Made by a program: the position numbers and the translations under genes | Assembly (NCBI GenBank): GCA_013202595.1 | Contig: JABMPV010000157.1 | Span: 1-9,376 of the forward strand | Length of the DNA: 9,376 nt | Direction of reading: 5' to 3' | Origin: a bacterium | GTDB lineage: Bacteria; Actinomycetota; Acidimicrobiia; Spongiisociales; UBA11373 | Notes under the pieces: model-generated | What the model was told of the DNA's origin: nothing | What the model saw: only the letters and a program-made list of their open reading frames with translations | The model's database searches: none | Shown here: piece after piece, positions 1 to 6,165 of the stretch | How positions within the stretch are numbered: the first letter of the stretch is position 1 | Layout of the letters: each line of letters opens with the position of its first letter

Positions 1-60
1 CACTGGAATCTCCCTGCCGGGTGGGTGGCCAGCCTCGAGGAGCACCTCGAGCGTTTCTGA
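1..60 (+). CDS. 3' end of an unidentified gene (partial)
   Basis: Frame 1 from the window edge reads 19 codons and stops with TGA at 58-60. The codons are strongly GC-ending, as in the other genes here, and the peptide ends GWVASLEEHLERF. A C-terminus of the form GW..SL..HLE is common in SRPBCC/AHSA1-like proteins, but 19 residues are too few for a family call. The other frames across this stretch stay open but look less like coding DNA; one minus-strand frame is a weaker alternative. No clear terminator hairpin follows before rnpB. Confidence 0.4.
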   Translation, partial: HWNLPAGWVASLEEHLERF

Positions 61-205
61 AGGGCCGATTCTCTTCTCAATGTGCCGATGCGGCTTCCGT
101 CGTATCCGACCACAATCCGCCCGGTTGCCTCCCGGCGCTCGGTCCATCCGAAGGCTTGCCGGCGGCAAACACGCGACACTCGATAGGGAACAGCCGGGTC
201 CGGGC

Positions 206-211
206 TACCGT
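206..211 (+). promoter_or_regulatory. Candidate -10 box for rnpB
   Basis: TACCGT fits the actinobacterial -10 pattern TANNNT and ends 7 nt before base 219, the 5' edge of the RNase P P1 helix. No convincing -35 is visible about 17 nt upstream. Bases 61-205 show nothing else recognisable. Confidence 0.4.
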
Positions 212-218
212 TCTGACT

Positions 219-573
219 GTGAGTTCGCCGGACGGCCGCGGCGCATGCGGCGAGGAAAGTCCGGACTCCACAGGGCAGGATGCTGGGTAACTCCCAGGCG
301 GGGAAACCCGATGGATAGTGCAACAGAGAGCAGACCGCCGATGGCCGCTCAGGCGGCACAGGCAAGGGTGAAACGGTGGTGTAAGAGACCACCAGCGTCC
401 CGGGTGACCGGGGCGGCTCGGTAAACCCCACCGGGAGCAAGGCCGAGCAGGGACCGGACGGCCCGTCCGATGGTCCCGGGTAGGCCGCACGAGCCCGTTC
501 GGTAACGACGGGCCCAGATAGATGGCCGCCGCCTCTATGAGGGGCACAGGATCCGGCTTACAGGCGAGCTCAC
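219..573 (+). ncRNA. rnpB: RNase P RNA, bacterial type A
   Basis: This is the catalytic RNA of RNase P, which removes the 5' leader from precursor tRNAs. The ends are set by an 11-bp P1 helix: 219-229 pairs with 563-573, with one G-U pair. Conserved cores appear in order. GAGGAAAGTCCGGACTCC at 252-269 is the 5' strand of P4. ACAGAGAGCAGACCGCC follows at about 323-339. GGGTGAAACGGTGG with GTAAGAGACCACC is the P10-P11/P12 region. ACCGGGAGCAAGGCC starts near 430. CCCGGGTAGGC at about 475-485 holds the GGU that pairs with the tRNA 3' CCA. AGATAGATGGCCGCC and GATCCGGCTTACAG form the 3' side of P4 and the tail. The length of about 355 nt is normal for type A. No lesion is seen. Confidence 0.97.
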
Positions 574-579
574 AGGTTC

Positions 580-605
580 GAGAGGGCCCCTTCGGGGGCC
601 CTCTC
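580..605 (+). terminator. rnpB terminator hairpin
   Basis: A perfect 11-bp stem (580-590 with 595-605) is capped by a UUCG tetraloop and begins 7 nt after the RNase P P1 helix. No long U-tract follows (ATCATTCC), as is common in GC-rich actinobacteria. Confidence 0.9.
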
Positions 606-645
606 ATCATTCCGACCGGGACGCGGCGCGCTTCGTCCGGCCGCC

Positions 646-674
646 TTGCAAACTCGGCGCATCCACGCCAGGAT
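646..674 (+). promoter_or_regulatory. Candidate promoter of the beta-helix lipoprotein
   Basis: TTGCAA (646-651), a 17-nt spacer and CAGGAT (669-674) make a moderate sigma-70-type promoter. The -10 ends 6 nt before the ATG at 681, so transcription could start on the start codon (leaderless). The same AGGA (670-673) could instead act as a weak ribosome binding site from an upstream start; the sequence does not decide between the two. Confidence 0.4.
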
Positions 675-680
675 CGCACA

Positions 681-2414
681 ATGACTTCTCGACGTGTCCT
701 GATCCTGATGGCGACTCTGCTCCTGGTTCTCAGTGCGTGCGGCGACGACGACGGGTCCTTGTTCGTCACTTCGACCGACGGGACCACGGAACGCACAGTG
801 ACCGACTCGACGGTCACTGAGGAATCGTCCACCACGAGTTCCGCACCGACATCGACCTCAACGTCGACGTCGACGTCGACGACCACCTCGTCGACAACGA
901 CGACCACGGTCCCTGCCCCGACCGAGATCACCCTCTCGGCAGATGGGTCGGGCGACTTCCTGGATCTCGCATCGGCCCTCGAAGCGATCGCGACGGACGG
1001 GACGATCACCCTCGAAGCCGGCGATCACGTGGTGGCCTCGGCCATCGTCCACGACCGCCCCGTGTCGATCATCGGAGCAGGAAGCGACGAGACGAAGGTG
1101 ACCGGCGGCGGACCGGATCAGCTGATCGAATACGGAGGCGACGGACTCCTCCAACTCTCCGGCATCACATTCGCCTATGACAACCCCGACCCGGGCAACG
1201 TGCTCGACATCGAGAGTGGTCAGATCGACTTCGACGACGTCGTCCTCACCGGCGCTGTGTACGACGGAGACTCCTTCGGTGGGGCGGGAGTGGTGGTCCG
1301 CTCGACCACCACGGGGACGATCTCCTCGAGCATGGCCGTCGGCAACGGCTGGCGGGGGTTCGAGTTCCAGGGACGGTCTTCGGTCGACATCACGGACTCG
1401 TCCGCCAATCGCAACTCCGAGTCGGCGGGCTTCTCGTGGTTCGACAGCGCCACAGGCACCGTCACGGGCAACTCGGCCCGCAACAACGAGAACGGCTTCA
1501 CATCCCATGACGGGTCGGCGCCCATCCTGAGGGACAACACTGCCGTCTCCAGCACCCAATCGGGGTTCGTCTTCTGGGACGACTCTCATGCCGAGGCGGC
1601 AGACAACGCAGCGTTGGAGAACGGGCTCCATGGCTTCACCATCCTGGACGCGGCGGCGCCCGACCTGAGCGGAAACACGGCCTCACTGAATGCAGAGGCA
1701 GGGTTCGCGTGGTTCGACGACGCCGGCGGCGTGGCCGACGACAACACTTCGACGGAGAACGCCAGCAACGGCTTCAGCGTGAACGAGAACGCCTCTCCGA
1801 CGGTCAGCGACAACTCGGCGATCGGCAATGGAGGAGCGGGCTTCAGGGTCTCCGGCACCTCGTCGGCGGTCATCGAGGCCAACCTGGCTCAAGACAACGC
1901 GCTGTCCGGGTTCATCATCACGGACGAAGCCACCCCGGAACTCATCTCCAACATCTCGGATGGCAACGAGGAAACGGGGTACGTGTGGTTCCAGACGTCC
2001 GGTGGCACCAGCACCGGCGATCTCGCCAGAAACAACATGAACAACGGGTTCGCGTTCCACGACCAGTCACAACCCGCCCTCGAGCGAGCAGACGCCAGAG
2101 ACAATCTGTCGGACGGATTCGACTTCAAGGACGAGAGTCAGCCGGTGGTACGGCGAGCGGTCTCAGAAGGCAATGTCAACGGCTTCGCCCTCAGAGACAC
2201 TTCCGCGGCGACGGTGGCGCGGAGCGTCGCCCGCGCCAATGAGGGATTCGGGTTCATCGCCTTCTCGACCGCATCGGGGACATTGCGCGGAAACGAGTCG
2301 ACAGAGAATGAGTTCGGCATAGTCGTCGAGGAGGGGTCGACCGTCATCCTCGCCGACAACGACACCCACGACAACACGACGAACGATCTCGTGGTCGATG
2401 TGCCGACGAGCTGA
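681..2414 (+). CDS. Secreted lipoprotein with Thr/Ser tether and parallel beta-helix repeats
   Basis: A 577-residue protein of unknown specific function, predicted to be anchored to the outer face of the membrane. A short basic N-terminus and hydrophobic stretch end in the lipobox LSAC with lipidated Cys20, the only cysteine. Residues 21-48 are acidic/polar, and 49-77 are almost pure Thr/Ser, a flexible tether. From about 83 there is a pectate-lyase/NosD-like entry region (GSGDF, then ALEAI and an LEAGDH strand). Residues 226-568 are about fifteen coils of 22-23 residues, each opening GF and carrying Asn near positions 15 and 20, typical of right-handed parallel beta-helices. I see no catalytic residues of a polysaccharide lyase, so binding or adhesion is as likely as catalysis. 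The start at 681 is chosen because it gives the signal peptide; the longer reading from 522 overlaps rnpB and its terminator. Confidence 0.88.
   Translation: MTSRRVLILMATLLLVLSACGDDDGSLFVTSTDGTTERTVTDSTVTEESSTTSSAPTSTSTSTSTSTTTSSTTTTTVPAPTEITLSADGSGDFLDLASALEAIATDGTITLEAGDHVVASAIVHDRPVSIIGAGSDETKVTGGGPDQLIEYGGDGLLQLSGITFAYDNPDPGNVLDIESGQIDFDDVVLTGAVYDGDSFGGAGVVVRSTTTGTISSSMAVGNGWRGFEFQGRSSVDITDSSANRNSESAGFSWFDSATGTVTGNSARNNENGFTSHDGSAPILRDNTAVSSTQSGFVFWDDSHAEAADNAALENGLHGFTILDAAAPDLSGNTASLNAEAGFAWFDDAGGVADDNTSTENASNGFSVNENASPTVSDNSAIGNGGAGFRVSGTSSAVIEANLAQDNALSGFIITDEATPELISNISDGNEETGYVWFQTSGGTSTGDLARNNMNNGFAFHDQSQPALERADARDNLSDGFDFKDESQPVVRRAVSEGNVNGFALRDTSAATVARSVARANEGFGFIAFSTASGTLRGNESTENEFGIVVEEGSTVILADNDTHDNTTNDLVVDVPTS
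861..881 (+). repeat. Hexanucleotide microrepeat ACGTCG
   Basis: Three and a half copies of ACGTCG lie inside the Thr/Ser tether coding region of the beta-helix lipoprotein, encoding alternating Thr-Ser. Slippage here would change tether length in frame. Confidence 0.6.
1356..2384 (+). repeat. Fifteen protein-level beta-helix coils
   Basis: The translated stretch splits without remainder into coils of 24, 22, then mostly 23 residues, each starting GF (GY in coil 10, GI in coil 15). Coils 3, 5, 7, 9, 11 and 12 have Pro at position 10. Coils 2, 4, 6 and 10 have Trp at position 4 or 5 and no Pro. The DNA copies are clearly diverged, so this is old duplication, not a recent tandem array. Confidence 0.8.
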
Positions 2415-2418
2415 GCGT

Positions 2419-2688
2419 TCAGGCCAGTTCGGCCCAAACGGCCTCATCGTCGAAGGAGTCGGCGAAGAAACTGATCTCGTCCTCGGTGATTCGGGCAACC
2501 GTCTCCCTGGCGCCAACCAGCGAGAGGAGCCGAAGCACCCGTGGCGGTGCTGCACGGTGCACGATGGCATCGCACCCGGGGCAGACGAAGGAATACCCCT
2601 CACCATCGGGGCCACACCAGACGACCGCGATCTCCCACTCACCCAGTTCGAGCGGTCCGCACCGATCGCAACTCACCTTGACACTCAT
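2419..2688 (-). CDS. Small zinc-ribbon protein, function unknown
   Basis: An 89-residue soluble protein with two CxxC knuckles, C7-x-x-C10 (CDRCG) and C36-x-x-C39 (CPGC), about 25 residues apart, the spacing of a zinc ribbon. The region between them has short beta-like strands (EIAVVW, YSFVC). The C-terminal third is acidic (TEDEI, FDDEAVW) and probably helical. There is no signal peptide or membrane segment. I do not recognise a named family; a role in nucleic-acid or protein contacts is only a guess from the fold. The start is the only ATG giving both knuckles; a GGGG run just upstream is a poor ribosome binding site. It is convergent with the beta-helix gene, 4 bp apart, and divergent from the septum-domain gene across a 242-bp gap. 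Confidence 0.8.
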   Translation of the reverse strand: MSVKVSCDRCGPLELGEWEIAVVWCGPDGEGYSFVCPGCDAIVHRAAPPRVLRLLSLVGARETVARITEDEISFFADSFDDEAVWAELA

Positions 2689-2895
2689 CGCGCCCCAATC
2701 TCTGTGAGGACATGGATATCGGCTGCTCGAGCGACTCTTTGAGCGATCTGTTCTGAGACTCGACCTACGGGAGTGCGCTCACAGACACACCATCGATCCG
2801 CCCGCCGATTCGGTGCACGCCGGTGGGTGGCGGAAGCTGCCGGTTCCGGGCACCTGCGAAGTCGCTCAATGACTCCGAACTGTGCGATCAGCGTC

Positions 2896-2901
2896 TACGC
2901 T
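2896..2901 (+). promoter_or_regulatory. Candidate -10 box for the septum-domain lipoprotein
   Basis: TACGCT fits TANNNT and lies 29 nt upstream of the ATG at 2931, leaving room for a short leader with a ribosome binding site. No good -35 is seen. The rest of 2689-2895 holds no gene that I can support. Confidence 0.3.
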
Positions 2902-2918
2902 CATGCCAGTTCCCAACC

Positions 2919-2923
2919 AAGGA
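2919..2923 (+). promoter_or_regulatory. Ribosome binding site fixing the start at 2931
   Basis: AAGGA lies 7 nt before ATG 2931. This supports the start that gives a clean lipoprotein signal peptide over the longer in-frame reading from 2823. Confidence 0.6.
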
Positions 2924-2930
2924 TGCCCAG

Positions 2931-3353
2931 ATGTTCCGCCGCATCGCGGTGCCCATTCTGTTGATCGCCTTGATCGCCGGGGCTTGCAGCTCGACCGTGC
3001 TGACGCTCGATGAGGGCGACTGCTTCAACGACCCCGACTCTTTCACCCAGGTCGAGAGTGTCGACACGGTCGACTGCGCAGAGCCGCATGACAACGAGGT
3101 GTACGAGGTCATCACCTCCAGCGCCCCGTCGTGGCCCGGCGACGAGACGATGAAGGCCGAATCCTTCGAGGTCTGCCTCGCTGCGTTCGAGCCGTTCATC
3201 GGGGTCTCGTACGACGTTTCACGCTGGGACATTGCTGCGCTGTGGCCTTCCCAGCAATCGTGGGACGACGCCGACGACCGCGAGATCATCTGCGCCGTAT
3301 ATGACATCAGTGGCGAGCAGGTGACCGGAACAGCCAGGGGCTCAGCCGACTGA
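2931..3353 (+). CDS. Septum-formation-domain lipoprotein
   Basis: A 140-residue secreted lipoprotein. Residues 1-18 form a basic then hydrophobic signal peptide ending in the lipobox IAGAC, with Cys19 as the lipidation site. The mature part matches the actinobacterial septum-formation domain (Pfam Septum_form) in pattern. GDCF at 29-32 is followed by VDCAEPHDNEVY at 47-58, the hallmark Cys-x-x-Pro-His of the family, then a late Trp (W111) and CAVY at 121-124. Four cysteines (31, 49, 82, 121) could form two disulfides. The family name comes from sporadic links to cell division; the biochemical role is unknown. A two-tier hairpin about 40 nt downstream probably ends the transcript. It appears to be monocistronic. 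Confidence 0.83.
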   Translation: MFRRIAVPILLIALIAGACSSTVLTLDEGDCFNDPDSFTQVESVDTVDCAEPHDNEVYEVITSSAPSWPGDETMKAESFEVCLAAFEPFIGVSYDVSRWDIAALWPSQQSWDDADDREIICAVYDISGEQVTGTARGSAD

Positions 3354-3393
3354 GAACGGCACATCGATCGGCGGGCCACGGGCCCAATCACTA

Positions 3394-3443
3394 AAGACCC
3401 CCGCGAGGGTGGAGACCGACATCTCCACTCCAACGGGGGTCTT
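3394..3443 (+). terminator. Two-tier hairpin after the septum-domain gene
   Basis: The outer stem AAGACCCCCG (3394-3403) pairs perfectly with CGGGGGTCTT (3434-3443). Inside it GTGGAGA (3409-3415) pairs with TCTCCAC (3422-3428) over a 6-nt loop. It sits between the stop at 3353 and the promoter-like box at 3495, so it most likely terminates the upstream gene and insulates the dehydratase operon. There is no U-tract. Confidence 0.6.
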
Positions 3444-3494
3444 CGTCGGTTCGACACCAGCTGAGACGCCGGCGAAGGGTGGATGCCCCGGGTG

Positions 3495-3500
3495 TAGCCT
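3495..3500 (+). promoter_or_regulatory. Candidate -10 box of the dehydratase operon (leaderless)
   Basis: TAGCCT fits TANNNT and ends 6 nt before ATG 3507, so the transcript would begin at or next to the start codon. No Shine-Dalgarno sequence lies close to this ATG, which agrees with a leaderless mRNA. A -35 is not evident. No cobalamin riboswitch is recognisable between 3354 and 3506. Confidence 0.45.
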
Positions 3501-3506
3501 CTTCGA

Positions 3507-3920
3507 ATGCGCCCATTCGATCCGAGTGCCGACTACCCGCTCGGCTCCGAGCGGCCCGATCTGATCACCACGCCGTCGGGGATGCCACTGGGTGCACTCA
3601 CCGTTGATGCGCTGGTCGGCGGCACCATCCCCCAGGGCGACCTGCGCGCCACTGCAGAGACGCTGGGGATGCAGGCTGCGGTCGCCAGGGCAAACGGACG
3701 AGCCGATCTCGCAGAGAACCTGGAACGTGCGGCCGAACTCACCGCCATCCCCGACGAGATGATCCTCGACATCTACACGGCATTGCGGCCGCGTCGCTCA
3801 TCGGCACACGATCTCGAGGCCCTCGCCACACGACTCGAGCACGATCACCTGGCCGTCTCTGTTGCAGCATTCATCCGGGAGGCGGCTGTCGCGTATGCCG
3901 ATCGGGGGCTCCTCGCATGA
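3507..3920 (+). CDS. pduE: Diol/glycerol dehydratase small subunit
   Basis: A 137-residue small (gamma) subunit of adenosylcobalamin-dependent propanediol/glycerol dehydratase, which converts 1,2-propanediol to propionaldehyde or glycerol to 3-hydroxypropionaldehyde. Recognisable family blocks are YPLG at 10-13, the TPSG turn, ETLGMQA, the block LERAAELTAIPDE, ILDIYTALRPRRS, and AAFIREAAVAYADR near the C-terminus. The known PduE proteins of microcompartments carry about 35 extra N-terminal residues that help encapsulation. This one starts almost at the conserved core, as in the shorter glycerol dehydratase DhaE type. It is the first gene of a two-gene operon; its TGA overlaps the next ATG by 4 nt, implying translational coupling and equal subunit output. 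Gene order is unusual, because the small subunit normally comes last. Confidence 0.93.
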   Translation: MRPFDPSADYPLGSERPDLITTPSGMPLGALTVDALVGGTIPQGDLRATAETLGMQAAVARANGRADLAENLERAAELTAIPDEMILDIYTALRPRRSSAHDLEALATRLEHDHLAVSVAAFIREAAVAYADRGLLA

Positions 3921-6142
3921 CCCGCAGGGACGCCAGGGCGCAGCGTGATGTCCGCAAGGAAGTCTTCATCGAGCCCATCCCGGAACTTGGTCTCATCACG
4001 ATGGATGGCCCGACCGACCCCCGGCCCGGGATCACCATCGATGGAGGCGTCATCTCCGAAATCGACGGAGTGAGTGCAGACGACTTCGACATCATCGACC
4101 GGTTCCTTGCCGGCCACGGCATCGATGCGGGGATTGCTGTCGAGGCGATGGGCATTCCCGATCTGGACCTGGCCAGGATGCTGGTGTCCGTCGACGTCCC
4201 CCGCGCCGATCTCGTGCGCCTCTCTGCCGGGCTCACGCCGGCGAAGCTGGCCAAAGTGGTCTCGCTGCTCGATCCCGTCGAGATGATGTATGCCCTCAAG
4301 AAGCTGAGGGCCAGGCGCAGCCCGGCCAATCAGGCGCATGTCACCAACCGCAAGGAGAACCCGGCCCTCCTGGCAGCGGACGCAGCTGAGGCGGCCGCCC
4401 GCGGCTTCGCCGAGATCGAGACCACCGTCGGCGTCGCCAGATACGCCCCGTTCAATGCCATCGCCATCCTGGTGGGTAGCCAGGCCGGTCGACCCGGGGT
4501 GCTCACGCAGTGTGCCGTCGAGGAGCGCCGCAATCTCCACCTCGGCCTCAGGGGGTTGACCACCTACTCCGAGACGCTATCGGTCTATGGGACCGCCGGC
4601 GCACTCATCGACGGCGACGACACGCCGTGGTCCAAGGCCTTCCTGGCCTCGGCATACGCTTCGAGAGGCATCAAGGTGCGCTTCACATCCGGCACCGGAT
4701 CCGAGGCGCTCATGGGCCACGCCGACGGCTGCTCGATGCTCTATCTCGAGGCCCGCTGCCTCGCCATGATCCGCGGGGCAGGCTCCCAGGGAGTCCAGAA
4801 CGGCTCTATCTCACTCGTAGCCCTCCCCCTGGCGCTTCCCGGCGGCTCCAGGGTGATCCTGGCCGAGAACCTCATCGCAGCGTGGCTCGGCCTCGAAGTG
4901 GCATCAGGGAACGATGCCATCTCATCGCACTCGCCGATCCGCAAAACGGCCAAACTCATGGGCCAATTGCTCCCGGGTACCGACTTCATCACGTCGGGGT
5001 ACAGCGTCATGCCCCGGTACGACAACGTCTTTGGCGGGGGCAACTATGACGCTGAGGACCTCGACGAGTGGGCCATCATCCAGCGTGACTGGCAGGTAGA
5101 TGGCGGAATCGAGCCACTCAGTGAGGACGCCGCCATCGAGGTCAGACGGCGGGGGGCACTGGCGATCCAGGCCGTGTTCGCCGGCCTCGGCTTCCCTCCG
5201 ATCACCGACGTCGAGGTCGAGACCGCGGTCACCGGCTTCGACAGCACTGCGATGCCCGACCGCGACCGCAGCGCCGACGCTGCAGCCGCCGACCGGGCTG
5301 TCGCCGACGGAGTCAGCGGGGCGGACGTCGCCATCGCCCTCTCCGCGGCCGCCTTCGACGACATCGCCGAGGCCGTGCTCGGAATGCAGCGACTGAGGGT
5401 GAGTGCCGACTATCTCCAGACATCGGCGATCGTCGACGCAGCTTGGACGGTCCGCTCCGCCATCAATGAGCCGAACGATTACACCGGTCCCGGGACCGGA
5501 TACCGCCTGGAAGGCGACCGGTGGGAACTGCTGCGGACGCTCCCCCACCAGCAGGACGCAGCCGATCTCGCCGCAGCCGCAGGACCCGGAGGGGTGACCA
5601 GGTGGGACGTCGGGCCCGCAGGCACTTCGTCCGATCCCCTGGACGTCGTGATCGCCGTGGGGCCCGGGTATATGGGAATCCTCGGGTCGACGATCGCAGG
5701 CCATGGCCATCCCGCCGTGCTCGCTGCCATCAGCGACGGGGTGACGGCGGGCGGTGGGCACCCGCGCTTCGTCCGCGTCCTGCGAACAGCCGATCTGGCG
5801 TTCATCGGCCACGACGCCGCCGTGCTGGCCGGCTCTGGTGTCGCCATCGGACTGCAGTCGAAGGGGACCGCCGTCATCCACCAATCCGACCTGGAACCGC
5901 TCGACAACCTCGAATTGTTCTCGATGGCTCCGCTGCTGACGCTCGATGCCTACTACGCCATCGGTGAGAACGCAGCCTCCTACGCCCTCGGAACGGCGCC
6001 GAGCCCCGTCCCCATCGAGATCGACAATTACGCCAGAGCCAAGCTCATCGTCAAGACGACGCTGATGCATGCCCGGGAATCCGAAGCCGTCACACCAGAT
6101 GCCGAGCCGGTGGAGTTCGACCTCGAGTTCACCGAGGGCTGA
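3917..6142 (+). CDS. pduCD: Diol/glycerol dehydratase, fused large and medium subunits
   Basis: A 741-residue single-chain fusion of the large (alpha) and medium (beta) subunits of the B12-dependent dehydratase. Residues 1 to about 540 are the TIM-barrel large subunit, ending GPGTGYRLEGDRWE. About 541-574 is an Ala/Gly-rich linker. About 575-721 is the medium subunit, with VVIAVGPGY, SGVAIGLQSKGTAVIHQ and NLELFSMAPLLTLDAY. Compared from memory with the Klebsiella large subunit at an offset of two, the metal and substrate residues are kept: Gln139, His141, Glu168, Glu219, Gln294, Asp333, Ser360. The residue matching Gln336 is Ala334. The N-terminal encapsulation helix of PduD is absent. The ATG overlaps the small-subunit stop (ATGA), with GGGGG 8 nt upstream as a possible ribosome binding site. 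Whether the substrate is propanediol, glycerol or a longer diol is unknown. Reactivase genes are not in the window. Confidence 0.95.
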   Translation: MTRRDARAQRDVRKEVFIEPIPELGLITMDGPTDPRPGITIDGGVISEIDGVSADDFDIIDRFLAGHGIDAGIAVEAMGIPDLDLARMLVSVDVPRADLVRLSAGLTPAKLAKVVSLLDPVEMMYALKKLRARRSPANQAHVTNRKENPALLAADAAEAAARGFAEIETTVGVARYAPFNAIAILVGSQAGRPGVLTQCAVEERRNLHLGLRGLTTYSETLSVYGTAGALIDGDDTPWSKAFLASAYASRGIKVRFTSGTGSEALMGHADGCSMLYLEARCLAMIRGAGSQGVQNGSISLVALPLALPGGSRVILAENLIAAWLGLEVASGNDAISSHSPIRKTAKLMGQLLPGTDFITSGYSVMPRYDNVFGGGNYDAEDLDEWAIIQRDWQVDGGIEPLSEDAAIEVRRRGALAIQAVFAGLGFPPITDVEVETAVTGFDSTAMPDRDRSADAAAADRAVADGVSGADVAIALSAAAFDDIAEAVLGMQRLRVSADYLQTSAIVDAAWTVRSAINEPNDYTGPGTGYRLEGDRWELLRTLPHQQDAADLAAAAGPGGVTRWDVGPAGTSSDPLDVVIAVGPGYMGILGSTIAGHGHPAVLAAISDGVTAGGGHPRFVRVLRTADLAFIGHDAAVLAGSGVAIGLQSKGTAVIHQSDLEPLDNLELFSMAPLLTLDAYYAIGENAASYALGTAPSPVPIEIDNYARAKLIVKTTLMHARESEAVTPDAEPVEFDLEFTEG

Positions 6143-6165
6143 CCGGCCCCATACAGGCCAGGTGC

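Noticed and set aside
522..680. Upstream extension of the beta-helix lipoprotein to an ATG at 522
   Set aside because: It would overlap the 3' end of RNase P RNA and its terminator and would bury the lipoprotein signal peptide 53 residues inside the protein.
77..1009. Long minus-strand open frame of 310 codons
   Set aside because: It runs antisense through rnpB and the Thr/Ser tether; its Val/Asp-rich repeats are only the complement of the Thr/Ser codons.
1356..2384. CRISPR-like or recent tandem DNA repeat
   Set aside because: The periodicity is at protein level (22-23 residues); the DNA copies are strongly diverged and in frame throughout.
3354..3506. Possible cobalamin riboswitch ahead of the B12-dependent dehydratase
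   Set aside because: I see no B12-box-like motif and only about 150 bases, of which 50 form the terminator hairpin; a leaderless start also leaves no room.
6142..6163. Weak hairpin between the dehydratase and DUF3179 stops as a shared terminator
   Set aside because: Only a 7-bp stem with a bulged A and no U-tract; it may be chance in GC-rich DNA.
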